A stretch of DNA of 64,000 nt from Rhodoferax mekongensis (GTDB lineage Bacteria; Pseudomonadota; Gammaproteobacteria; Burkholderiales; Burkholderiaceae_C). The stretch covers positions 2,443,001 to 2,507,000 of the forward strand of contig NZ_CP132507.1 of the NCBI RefSeq assembly GCF_032191775.1, in the 5' to 3' direction. Below, piece by piece: positions 1-7,728 of the stretch (the stretch's first letter is position 1; each line of letters starts with the position of its first letter). Below the pieces are notes generated by a model. That model worked only from the letters and a program-made list of their open reading frames with translations, did no database searches and was not told where the DNA came from. The position numbers and the translations under genes were made by a program.

Positions 1-802
1 ACAGCTCAGGGTTGGTGAGCGCCACAAAGGCCAGCACGTCATGACCGAAGCAGCCGTGGATTTTGGCCACATGCGGGTAGATGCCGCTGTAGAAGTCCGC
101 ATAGAAGCTCACGGCATGGTGCAGGGTGTCTGTCGCGACGTGCTTGTGGTGGTCTGCCACTTTTTTGAACAGAGCCAGGGGCACGATCAGCTGGTGGGTC
201 ACATCCAGGCCCACCATGGTGAGCTTCCAGCCGGCGGTGAAAACAAAGTCTGCAGAGTGCGGGTCGTTCCAGATATTGGCTTCCGCCACGGGGGACACGT
301 TACCGGGTTCCGCGACGGTGCCGCCCATGATGATGACTTCTTGCAGCAGCTGGGGCAGCTTGGGTTCCAGCTTCAGCGCGGTGGCCAGATTGCCCAAGGG
401 GCCGACAGCGACCAGAGTGATTTCGCCGGGGTGGGCGCGGGCCATGTCCACAATAAATTGCGCGGAGGGCCGGGGGTCCAGCACGCTGGTGGTTGCCACG
501 CGGGAGGGCAGGTTGCCTAGGCCATCGCCACCATGGATGAAGTCGGGCGGGGTGCCGGGGGCTTTGAGCCAAGGGGTCTTGACGCCCAGGGTCACGGGGA
601 TTTTGCGGCCTGCAATTTCTGTCAGGTACAGACCGTTGGTAGCTGCCTGCTCCACGGTGACGTTGCCGAAGGTGGTAGTGATACCCACGACATCGATGCC
701 GGGGTGAGCCAGTGCGTAATACAGGGCCATGGCGTCATCGACACCGGGGTCGGTGTCATAAATCACTTTGCGTGCTGCGAGTGCGGAGGTATTGGTGCTC
801 AT
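1..802 (-). CDS. Nucleoside hydrolase (IunH family), 3' end outside window
   Basis: Reads leftward from the ATG at 802 and runs off the window edge, so about 267 residues of an expected 310 or so are present. The N-terminus reads KVIYDTDPGVDDAMA, the calcium-binding DxDPGxDDA signature of nucleoside hydrolases. Later segments such as VAVGPLGNLATAL and IIMGGTV, and a histidine-containing GLDVTH segment, also fit the family. The enzyme cleaves the N-glycosidic bond of ribonucleosides to free base and ribose. The ribokinase gene lies just upstream on the same strand (37 bases away), which suggests that the released ribose is phosphorylated directly. Base preference cannot be told from sequence alone. 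Confidence 0.93.
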   Translation of the reverse strand, partial: MSTNTSALAARKVIYDTDPGVDDAMALYYALAHPGIDVVGITTTFGNVTVEQAATNGLYLTEIAGRKIPVTLGVKTPWLKAPGTPPDFIHGGDGLGNLPSRVATTSVLDPRPSAQFIVDMARAHPGEITLVAVGPLGNLATALKLEPKLPQLLQEVIIMGGTVAEPGNVSPVAEANIWNDPHSADFVFTAGWKLTMVGLDVTHQLIVPLALFKKVADHHKHVATDTLHHAVSFYADFYSGIYPHVAKIHGCFGHDVLAFVALTNPEL

Positions 803-838
803 GGGGTGACTCTTTGAAAATACTGGAACAGTTGGGTT

Positions 839-1771
839 TCAGTTCAGGCCGCAGAAGGTGCGCAGTGCTTGTGCTTCTTCGGTGCTGGTCGGGGGCGTAG
901 ACGCCAAGAGGGCTTCCACTTCCGTGGTTTCAGGAATGCTGGATTGGGCACCCCAGCGGGTGCACGCAATGGCGCTGGTAGCGCTGGCAAAGCGCAGGGC
1001 GTCGACCAATGGCTGCCCTTGGCTGAGGGCGGCGACCAAGCTGCCGCAGAAGGTGTCTCCGGCACCCGTAGTGTCCACCGGTGAAATGGGGAATGCGCTT
1101 TGGAGTGCGAATGCACCGTTGTGGCGCGCGCAGCTACCACGGTGCCCCAAAGTGACCACCACGGTACGCACCGCCACACGGCTCAGGCAGTCGGCAATGC
1201 TGCCTTCATGACCCGACACCACGGCCAGTTCACCTTCGTTGACCACCAGCACATCGATATGGGCCAACAGCTCTGGGGGCAAAGCGCGGGCGGGGGCTGC
1301 GTTCAAAACGACCTTCACCCCTTGGGCGCGCGCGGCACGGGCGTATGCCGTGACTGTGTCCAAAGGGGTTTCGAGTTGCAGCAGGAGGTGCGTGAAGCCC
1401 GCCAAAGATGGCAAATGGTCCGGGCGTAACTCCGCGTTCGCGCCGGGAGCCACCGTGATGGCGTTTTCCGCGTCATCGGAGACACAGATAAAAGCGGTCC
1501 CGGTAGGGTGACCGGGCGTGCGCACGATGTGCATGTGCACGCCAGCCGATTGGAGGGAGTTTTCAAGTGGGGTGGCAAAGGCGTCTTGCCCCAAGCCGAG
1601 CAGCATGTGCGTGACGGCCCCGCCCGCCCGCGCGCTGGCCACTGCCTGGTTGGCGCCTTTGCCTCCGGGGAAGGTTTGGAAATCGCGTCCGAGTACGGTT
1701 TCGCCCGGGGCGGGAATGTGATGGGCGCGGACCACAAAGTCCAGATTGGCAGAGCCAGCCACAAGTATCAT
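839..1771 (-). CDS. rbsK: Ribokinase (PfkB family)
   Basis: 310 residues from the ATG at 1771, which gives the start MILVAGSANLD expected for ribokinase; longer in-frame starts run into psuK and were rejected. GGKGANQAV (substrate loop, near residue 40) and DTTGAGDTF (catalytic Asp and anion hole, near residue 245) are both intact. It phosphorylates ribose at O5 using ATP. It is co-directional with the nucleoside hydrolase gene and divergent from psuK, which fits salvage of ribose released from nucleosides. Other PfkB sugar kinases are possible, but NxxGGKGANQAVA and the context favour ribokinase. Confidence 0.9.
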   Translation of the reverse strand: MILVAGSANLDFVVRAHHIPAPGETVLGRDFQTFPGGKGANQAVASARAGGAVTHMLLGLGQDAFATPLENSLQSAGVHMHIVRTPGHPTGTAFICVSDDAENAITVAPGANAELRPDHLPSLAGFTHLLLQLETPLDTVTAYARAARAQGVKVVLNAAPARALPPELLAHIDVLVVNEGELAVVSGHEGSIADCLSRVAVRTVVVTLGHRGSCARHNGAFALQSAFPISPVDTTGAGDTFCGSLVAALSQGQPLVDALRFASATSAIACTRWGAQSSIPETTEVEALLASTPPTSTEEAQALRTFCGLN

Positions 1772-1816
1772 CAACAGCACTCTCTGATTGCGAAACCGTC
1801 TATTTTGACGCTGAAT

Positions 1817-1846
1817 TTGCAAGCCCCGGATAAGTTCTTTGATATA
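1817..1846 (+). promoter_or_regulatory. Possible sigma-70 promoter for psuK
   Basis: TTGCAA at 1817-1822 and GATATA at 1841-1846 are separated by 18 bases in the rbsK/psuK divergent gap. Transcription would begin close to the psuK ATG at 1854, so the mRNA would be nearly leaderless. No clear Shine-Dalgarno precedes that ATG, which agrees with this, but the match to consensus is only moderate. Confidence 0.35.
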
Positions 1847-1853
1847 GACCCTA

Positions 1854-2795
1854 ATGACTTCTGCTGCGCCTGATGTTCTTTGCCCTGTCACCGTCGTCGG
1901 GGGTGCCAACATGGATATCAGTGCCAAAGCGGGCAGCGTCATGAGCGCGGGTGACTCCACGCCTGGCGCCATTCACTACTCACCAGGGGGCGTTGGCCGC
2001 AATATGGCCGAGAATATCGCGCGCTTGGGTATTTCCGTCGACCTGGTGTCAGTAGTCGGTGATGACGCCTTCGGCAAACAACTGCTCGCCAGTACCGCCG
2101 CGGCGGGAGTAGGGGTTTCATCCGTGGTGACGGTGCCTGGCCAACGCACTGCAACCTACCTGGCCATGCACCAGCCAGACGGCGAGGTGGCCATGGCCGT
2201 GAATGACATGGGCATTCTGGAGAGCCTGACACCATCAGCGTGCTCTCTTGCACCCGCGCTGGAAAACACCGGAGCATGGCTGCTCCTCGATTGCAATTTG
2301 CCTGGGGCGACGATTGCTTACCTTCTGCGCCTTGGCCGCAAGGTGGCTGTGGATGGTGTATCAGTGGCCAAGTGCAGGCGCATTGCCGGGGCGCTGCCAT
2401 CCATTCAACTGCTCAAACTCAACCATATGGAAGCAGTAGCCCTGAGTGGTCTCCCTGTGGGTACCCCTGAGCAATGCATCGCGGCGGTCCAGCATTTCCT
2501 CGATTCGGGCGTTGAGCGGGTGCTTATCAGTTGTGGTGCATCCGGCTCGGCTTGGGGGCAGCGTGGTGAGGGGCCTGTATTCCGGCCGTCCCGCCACGTT
2601 CCAGTGGTAAGCAGTACGGGGGCAGGGGACGCATTGTTATCCGGGGTTGTGGCTTCCCTGGTGCGTGGGTCACCGATGAAAGATGCCGTGGATTACGGTG
2701 TGGCCTGCGCAGAGCTCACACTATCAAGTACATTCGCCAACTCTCCGGAATTGACACATGCCGCCGTGCGGCAGCAAATGGGCCTACCAGCATGA
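1854..2795 (+). CDS. psuK: Pseudouridine kinase (PfkB family)
   Basis: 313 residues. A PfkB carbohydrate-kinase fold is indicated by VTVVGGANMDISAK at the N-terminus, SPGGVGRNMAENIARLG near residue 45 and SSTGAGDALLSG near residue 260, with the catalytic Asp. The GGxxRNxAENxARLG form is typical of PsuK rather than ribokinase. It phosphorylates pseudouridine to pseudouridine 5'-phosphate. Its stop codon overlaps the psuG start by four bases (ATGA at 2792-2795), so the two enzymes of pseudouridine breakdown are translationally coupled. Confidence 0.92.
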   Translation: MTSAAPDVLCPVTVVGGANMDISAKAGSVMSAGDSTPGAIHYSPGGVGRNMAENIARLGISVDLVSVVGDDAFGKQLLASTAAAGVGVSSVVTVPGQRTATYLAMHQPDGEVAMAVNDMGILESLTPSACSLAPALENTGAWLLLDCNLPGATIAYLLRLGRKVAVDGVSVAKCRRIAGALPSIQLLKLNHMEAVALSGLPVGTPEQCIAAVQHFLDSGVERVLISCGASGSAWGQRGEGPVFRPSRHVPVVSSTGAGDALLSGVVASLVRGSPMKDAVDYGVACAELTLSSTFANSPELTHAAVRQQMGLPA

Positions 2796-3727
2796 CTTTG
2801 AATCCTTACTTAGACATCGCACCCGAAGTGCGCCACGCCTTGGACAACGGGACTCCCGTGGTGGCGTTGGAGTCGACCATCATTTCCCACGGCATGCCGT
2901 ACCCGCAAAACGTGAAGACCGCATTGATGGTAGAGGCCGAGGTTCGTGCACATGGCGCGGTTCCGGCCACCATTGCGATCGTGAATGGCCGGTTGAAAGC
3001 AGGCCTGTCTGAAGCGGATATCGAGCAACTGGGCCGTAGCGGGCGCGAGGTGGTGAAGGTGAGCCGCCGTGATGTGCCTTTTATTGTGGCGGCCGGCGCC
3101 ACAGGGGCGACTACCGTGGCGTCCACCATGATCATCGCGGCGATGGCCGGCATTCGCGTGTTCGCCACAGGTGGCATCGGCGGTGTACACCGTGGCGCTC
3201 AAGAAAGTTTTGACGTGTCTGCAGACTTGCAGGAACTGGCGCGCACGCCGGTCGCCGTGGTATGTGCCGGAGCCAAGTCCATCCTGGATTTGCGCTTGAC
3301 CCTGGAATACCTGGAAACGCATGGCGTACCCGTTGTGGGTTACCAAACTTCCTCACTGCCAGCCTTCTTTACACGCGATAGCGCGTTCCGGGTGGATTAC
3401 CGCTTGGATACTCCTGCTGCCATTGCTCAAGTACTGCACGCCAAGTGGAGTATGGGTCTGGACGGTGGCATGGTAATTGCGAATCCCATCCCTCCTGAAT
3501 TTGCCATGCCGCGGGATGCGATTGACGCAGCTATTGAGCAGGCGCTTGCGGAAGCCAAGGCCCAAGGGGTGGGTGGCAAAGAGTCCACTCCGTTTTTGTT
3601 GGCACGGGTCTGCGAGTTGACCGGCGGGGACAGTCTGGCGTCCAACATCCAGTTGGTGCTGAACAATGCCCGATTGGCGAGCGCGATCGGGGCGTCGTTG
3701 TTGGAGGCGGGGCGCGGAACTTTGTAA
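2792..3727 (+). CDS. psuG: Pseudouridine-5'-phosphate glycosidase
   Basis: 311 residues, the normal family length. It cleaves the C-C glycosidic bond of pseudouridine 5'-phosphate to uracil and ribose 5-phosphate. ALESTIISHGMPYPQN holds the catalytic glutamate (residue 27, equivalent to Glu31 in E. coli). VVKVSRRD holds the Schiff-base lysine (residue 89, equivalent to Lys93). GGIGGVHRGA and the late SNIQLVLNNA segment with the conserved Asn are present. All key residues are intact. It overlaps psuK by 4 bases. The only close downstream genes on this strand encode the BMP nucleoside importer. Confidence 0.96.
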   Translation: MTLNPYLDIAPEVRHALDNGTPVVALESTIISHGMPYPQNVKTALMVEAEVRAHGAVPATIAIVNGRLKAGLSEADIEQLGRSGREVVKVSRRDVPFIVAAGATGATTVASTMIIAAMAGIRVFATGGIGGVHRGAQESFDVSADLQELARTPVAVVCAGAKSILDLRLTLEYLETHGVPVVGYQTSSLPAFFTRDSAFRVDYRLDTPAAIAQVLHAKWSMGLDGGMVIANPIPPEFAMPRDAIDAAIEQALAEAKAQGVGGKESTPFLLARVCELTGGDSLASNIQLVLNNARLASAIGASLLEAGRGTL

Positions 3728-3756
3728 ACCGCCTGCATGGAAACGGGTTAAGAGGT

Positions 3757-3778
3757 GTATAACAATTAAGTTATATAC
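3757..3778. promoter_or_regulatory. Inverted repeat, possible operator
   Basis: GTATAAC at 3757-3763 and GTTATATAC at 3770-3778 form an imperfect, AT-rich palindrome around a 6-base centre, in a GC-rich background. It sits 30 bases after psuG and 160 bases before the BMP gene. Its size and symmetry fit a GntR- or TetR-type dimer site, but no regulator gene lies nearby to pair with it. Confidence 0.35.
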
Positions 3779-3790
3779 GGAGAAGCCCTG

Positions 3791-3913
3791 ATGCAGACAC
3801 TGGAGTCCGCTGTGATTCTTGAACTACAGTGTGGCGTTGTCTGCGGTAAGCGGCAAATGGGTGGAAAAGACGGCATTCCTGCCGTTGACTGGTTGGTAAA
3901 ACTGATTTTTTAA
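3791..3913 (+). CDS. Possible 40-residue leader ORF
   Basis: An ATG at 3791 is preceded at 5 bases by a strong Shine-Dalgarno (GGAGAAG at 3779-3785) and opens a 40-codon frame ending TAA at 3913, 24 bases before the BMP gene. The peptide starts MQTLESAVILELQ, has two cysteines close together (CGVVCG) and ends in a hydrophobic stretch (VDWLVKLIF). A 6-bp hairpin (ACGGCA/TGCCGT, 3870-3885) lies inside it. It matches no family known to me. It may be a translated leader, a small protein or chance; the ribosome-binding site is the main support. Confidence 0.35.
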   Translation: MQTLESAVILELQCGVVCGKRQMGGKDGIPAVDWLVKLIF

Positions 3914-3937
3914 CTTGATTGAGAACTGAGAGAAGCT

Positions 3938-4921
3938 ATGAACGTTAAATCTCCTGTACGCATGACACTGTTGGCCGCTACCTTGGCCGCCAGTTTCCAG
4001 GCTATCGCTGCAGACCCTGCCGTTGTGTTCGACATGGGCGGCAAGTTCGACAAGTCTTTCAACGAAGCGGCTTACAACGGTATCGAAAAGTGGAAAAAGG
4101 AAACAGGCAAGAAATACCTGTCTTTCGAAATCACCAACGAGTCCCAGCGCGAGCAGGCCATCCGCCGCATGGCAGAGCGTGGTGCCAGCCCCATCATCGG
4201 CATTGGTTTCGGCCAGGCTTCCAGCATTGAAAAAGTGGCCAAGGAATTCCCCAAGCTGCAATTCGCCATCATTGACATGGTGGTAGACCTGCCTAACGTG
4301 CAGTCCGTCGTGTTCAAGGAGCAAGAGGGCAGCTTCCTGGTGGGTACGATCGCTGCCATGGCCAGCAAGACTGGCAAGGTCGGTTTCGTTGGCGGCATGG
4401 ACATTCCCCTGATCCGCAAGTTTGAGTGCGGCTACAAGCAGGGCGCCCTGTTTGCCAACCCCAAGGCTGAAGTGGTCGGCAACATGACCGGCACCACAGG
4501 TGCAGCATGGAACGACCCCGCACGCGGCGGTGAATTGGCCAAAGCACAGTTCTCTCAAGGCGTGGACGTAGTCTTCGCGGCTGCCGGCGGCACCGGCATC
4601 GGTGTGTACCAGGCTGCCAAAGACAGCGGCAAGTTGGCGATCGGCGTGGACAGCAACCAGAACCACCTGCAACCCGGCACCATGTTGACTTCCATGCTCA
4701 AGCGCGTGGACACCGCCGTGTACAACGTTGCCAAGGGCCACAAGGCCGGGGTGACGGTGTTGGGCCTGAAAGAAGGCGGCGTGGACTACGCAGTGGATGC
4801 CAACAACGCCAAGTTGATCACCCCTGAAATGAAGAAGAAGGTGGAAGCTGCCAAGGCTGACATTATCAGCGGCAAGATCAAGGTTGCAGACTTCATGGCA
4901 GATAACGCCTGCAAACTGTAA
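3938..4921 (+). CDS. BMP-family nucleoside ABC transporter, substrate-binding protein
   Basis: 327 residues with a Sec signal peptide (NVKSPVRMTLLAATLAASFQ, cleaved near AIAA-DP), so it is periplasmic. VVFDMGGKFDKSFNEAAYNG is the Bmp/PnrA-type nucleoside-binding start (D-GG--DKSFN). GFVGGMDIPLI, the FAAAGGTGIGVYQAA segment and GVDSNQN fit the rest of the fold. Known members bind purine nucleosides. The ATPase and two permeases follow directly, and psuKG precedes it, so pseudouridine or other nucleosides are plausible ligands (inference). A hairpin after the stop probably sets its expression above that of the membrane components. Confidence 0.93.
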   Translation: MNVKSPVRMTLLAATLAASFQAIAADPAVVFDMGGKFDKSFNEAAYNGIEKWKKETGKKYLSFEITNESQREQAIRRMAERGASPIIGIGFGQASSIEKVAKEFPKLQFAIIDMVVDLPNVQSVVFKEQEGSFLVGTIAAMASKTGKVGFVGGMDIPLIRKFECGYKQGALFANPKAEVVGNMTGTTGAAWNDPARGGELAKAQFSQGVDVVFAAAGGTGIGVYQAAKDSGKLAIGVDSNQNHLQPGTMLTSMLKRVDTAVYNVAKGHKAGVTVLGLKEGGVDYAVDANNAKLITPEMKKKVEAAKADIISGKIKVADFMADNACKL

Positions 4922-4981
4922 TCTGACGGACTGTGGACCTGCAGCTGACATGCTCGCAGGTGCCAGTCCGGGTTCGATTTC

Positions 4982-5016
4982 AAAGCCCGCGGTGCTTGCA
5001 CGTGCCGTGGGCTTTT
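4982..5016 (+). terminator. Hairpin with short T run between binding protein and ATPase
   Basis: AAAGCCCGCGG (4982-4992) pairs with CCGTGGGCTTT (5005-5015) and is followed by a short run of T. Its place between the binding-protein gene and the ATPase gene is typical of partial terminators or RNA-stabilising hairpins that give the binding protein higher expression. Confidence 0.6.
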
Positions 5017-5023
5017 CGCTTCA

Positions 5024-6604
5024 ATGCAAGAGCCTCTTGAGGAGCAGGATTTGAGTGTAGAGAGCACAACGCCAACGGCATCGACGCCACCGGCGATACA
5101 TATGCAGGGTATCAACAAGCGTTTCGGCGCAGTTGCAGCCAATGCAGATGTGGATTTACGTGTAGCCGCCGGAACGGTGCACGGGATCGTGGGCGAGAAC
5201 GGCGCGGGCAAGAGCACCCTGATGTCCATTTTGTACGGCTTTTATCAGGCCGATAGCGGCGTGATTGAGGTGCAAGGCCAGCGCGTGATCATTCGCAATG
5301 CAGATGACGCTATTGCGCAGGGAATCGGCATGGTCCACCAGCACTTCATGCTCGTGGACACTTTGACGGCCTTGGAAAATGTCATGCTCGGTGCTGAGCC
5401 TCATTGGTTGCTCCAAAAGGCGGATGCCTCAGTGCGCAGCAAGCTGGATACCTTGATGCAGGCCACGGGCTTGCAAGTGCAGCTGGATAGTCTGGTGGCT
5501 GATTTGCCGGTGGGTGACCGGCAGCGGCTAGAGATTCTGAAAGCTCTATACCGCGGCGCCAAGATTCTGATTCTGGATGAGCCCACTGCGGTGTTGACTC
5601 CGCAGGAAACCGAGCATTTGTTCAAGGTGTTGCGGGTGCTCCGCAGCCAGGGAACCACCATTTTGCTGATCACCCACAAGCTCAAGGAGGTGATGGGTTT
5701 GTGTGACAACGTGACCGTCATGCGCGGTGGACGGGTGGTGCAGGAGCTGCCGATTGCGCAGGCCTCGGTGGAAAGTTTGGCTGAAGCCATGGTGGGCCGT
5801 AAGGTACACATGGGGCGGCTGGAGGGCGAAGCCCGCAAGGCGGGCGATACCTTGCTGTCCGTGCGTAATGTGGTGGTGAAAGACGCTCTGAAGGTCGTGC
5901 GCCTTCATGGTCTGAACCTGGACTTGCGTGCCGGCGAAATTGTGGGTGTTGCTGGGGTGTCCGGCAATGGGCAAAGTGAGCTGCTGGATGTGCTGTCCGG
6001 GTTACTGACCCCAGATTCCGGCAGTTTGGCGCTGGGTGCGGCCCAGTTTGAGGCGCCCCGATGGCTGGATCCCCAAAAGGCACGGGAGCTGGGTCTGGCC
6101 CATGTGCCGGAAGACCGACATGCGCGTGCCATGGTGATGGACTTCGTGGCCTGGGAATCGGCAGTGCTGGGCTACGATGGCCTGCCGGAGTACTCTAGCG
6201 GAGGCTGGATGTCGCATGCCGGCATGCGCAAAGCCACTGCGGCATTGATGGAGCGCTTTGATGTGCGCCCACGTGACCCAGAACTCAAGAGTAGCAAATT
6301 CTCCGGTGGTAATCAGCAGAAGCTGGTGCTCGCCCGTGAACTGGGGCAGGCGCCGAAAGTCTTGTTGGTCGGTCAACCCACGCGTGGGGTGGACATCGGT
6401 GCGATTGAATTCATATATTCCCAGCTGCGGGCCATGCGCGATGCCGGCTGCGCGGTGCTGGTGGTTTCGAGCGAACTGGACGAAATCCTGGCGCTATCAG
6501 ACAGAGTGATTGTGATGAACCAAGGTCGGGTGACGGGTGAGTTGGCCATTGAAGATTGCACCGAGGCAGGTATCGGCCTGTTGATGACGGGAGGCCCGCA
6601 ATGA
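5024..6604 (+). CDS. Nucleoside ABC transporter ATP-binding protein (two ABC domains)
   Basis: 526 residues with two ABC modules, as in the ATPases of BMP-type nucleoside importers. Module 1 has Walker A GENGAGKST, Walker B ILILDEPTAVLTP and a degenerate signature (LPVGDRQR). Module 2 has a degenerate Walker A (GVSGNGQSELL) and an intact SGGNQQK signature. The asymmetry is normal for sugar/nucleoside ATPases. The ATG at 5024 has no clear ribosome-binding site. A TTG at 5051 has an ideal one (GAGGAG, 6 bases before it) and may be the true start. It overlaps the first permease by 4 bases. Confidence 0.93.
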   Translation: MQEPLEEQDLSVESTTPTASTPPAIHMQGINKRFGAVAANADVDLRVAAGTVHGIVGENGAGKSTLMSILYGFYQADSGVIEVQGQRVIIRNADDAIAQGIGMVHQHFMLVDTLTALENVMLGAEPHWLLQKADASVRSKLDTLMQATGLQVQLDSLVADLPVGDRQRLEILKALYRGAKILILDEPTAVLTPQETEHLFKVLRVLRSQGTTILLITHKLKEVMGLCDNVTVMRGGRVVQELPIAQASVESLAEAMVGRKVHMGRLEGEARKAGDTLLSVRNVVVKDALKVVRLHGLNLDLRAGEIVGVAGVSGNGQSELLDVLSGLLTPDSGSLALGAAQFEAPRWLDPQKARELGLAHVPEDRHARAMVMDFVAWESAVLGYDGLPEYSSGGWMSHAGMRKATAALMERFDVRPRDPELKSSKFSGGNQQKLVLARELGQAPKVLLVGQPTRGVDIGAIEFIYSQLRAMRDAGCAVLVVSSELDEILALSDRVIVMNQGRVTGELAIEDCTEAGIGLLMTGGPQ

Positions 6605-7728
6605 ACGCCAATTACACCTTGCCGCGTTGGGCGGATTTGGTGCTGTTGCCTGCGGTGTGTCTTGCCGTGGCTTTGTTGGCTGCGGCAGGCGTGGTCGCTT
6701 TGGTGGGGCAGGATCCTGCGGAAGTACTCTCGGTGCTGGTTAACGGCGCTTTCGGCAGCCAGCGGGGTATCAGCTATACCCTGTACTACGCCACGACATT
6801 CATTTTCACCGGCCTCGCCGTTGCCGTGGCTTTCCACGGTGGCTTGTTCAATATCGGTGGAGAGGGGCAGGCGATTCTGGGTGGGCTGGGCACCGGTTTG
6901 GTTGCCCTGTGGCTATCAAATAGCCTTCCGGCTTGGGCCATGCTGCCTTTGATGCTGGTGAGCGGTGCCTTGTTCGGTGCGGCGTGGGCTGCGGTACCCG
7001 CTTATCTGCAGGCGTATCGCGGCAGTCACGTGGTGATCACGACCATCATGTTCAACTTTATCGCCAGTAGCTTGTTGGTTTATTTGTTGGTGAATGTGTT
7101 GCGCCCGGCAGGTTCCATGGCGGTGGAAACGGCGGCTTTTGCTGCATCGGCCAAATTGCCCAGCATGCAGGATGCGCTTGCGGCTATGGGTATTGAGTGG
7201 GACGCTTCCCCTCTCAACACCAGCCTGATTCTGGCTCTGCTGGCCTCACTGGCGGTCTATCTGTTTCTTTGGCGTACGCGCGCTGGTTACCGTTTGCGCG
7301 CCGTCGGTTCCAGCCAAAGCGCTGCCGAGTATGCCGGCATCAACGTACGCCACCAGATCGTCATTGCCATGGCGATTTCCGGGGCGCTGGCAGGCATGGT
7401 GGGTATGAACGAGATTGCGGGTGTCAACGGCAAGCTGCTGTTGGAGTTCGTCAGTGGTGCAGGCTTTACCGGCATCGCAGTGGCACTGATGGGGCGTAAC
7501 CATCCGGTGGGGATTATTTTTGCGAGCGTGCTTTTCGGTGCCTTGTTCCAAGGTGGCGCAGAAGTGGCGTTCGAAGTACCGGGTTTCAGCCGGGAGATGG
7601 TGGTCATGTTGCAGGGCTTTATTGTTTTGTTCTCGGGCGCCATGGTGTACGTCATCGCACCGGTTCTGGCTTGGGTTTTGGGCAAGATCTCGGTGAAAGG
7701 CGTGAAGTCGGGGGTGCAACATGGATGA
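6601..7728 (+). CDS. Nucleoside ABC transporter permease 1
   Basis: 375 residues, a multi-spanning membrane protein of the BPD_transp_2 family. NIGGEGQAILGG near residue 85 and the later GYRLRAVGSSQSAAEYAGI (coupling-loop region) are typical of YufP/NupP-like permeases. The start is taken at the ATG at 6601 that overlaps the ATPase stop (ATGA); an upstream in-frame start lies inside the ATPase gene and is unlikely. It should form the channel together with the next gene product. The palindromic stretch GGCTATCAAATAGCC at 6911-6925 lies inside the gene and has no known role. Confidence 0.93.
   Translation: MNANYTLPRWADLVLLPAVCLAVALLAAAGVVALVGQDPAEVLSVLVNGAFGSQRGISYTLYYATTFIFTGLAVAVAFHGGLFNIGGEGQAILGGLGTGLVALWLSNSLPAWAMLPLMLVSGALFGAAWAAVPAYLQAYRGSHVVITTIMFNFIASSLLVYLLVNVLRPAGSMAVETAAFAASAKLPSMQDALAAMGIEWDASPLNTSLILALLASLAVYLFLWRTRAGYRLRAVGSSQSAAEYAGINVRHQIVIAMAISGALAGMVGMNEIAGVNGKLLLEFVSGAGFTGIAVALMGRNHPVGIIFASVLFGALFQGGAEVAFEVPGFSREMVVMLQGFIVLFSGAMVYVIAPVLAWVLGKISVKGVKSGVQHG

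Noticed and set aside
3780..3937. A purine or other riboswitch in the importer leader
   Set aside because: No recognisable aptamer core was seen; only a small hairpin and the leader frame.
5831..5846. GCCCGCAAGGCGGGC in the importer ATPase, like the inner hairpin of the hrpA element
   Set aside because: Only the 15-base hairpin is shared; the arms and the rest of the 38-base core are absent, and the protein segment (EARKAGDT) fits the ATPase family.
6911..6925. Perfect palindrome GGCTATCAAATAGCC in permease 1, like the end of the 45-bp repeat
   Set aside because: The TGCGCAAGCA part and upstream half of the repeat are missing, so it is not counted as a copy.
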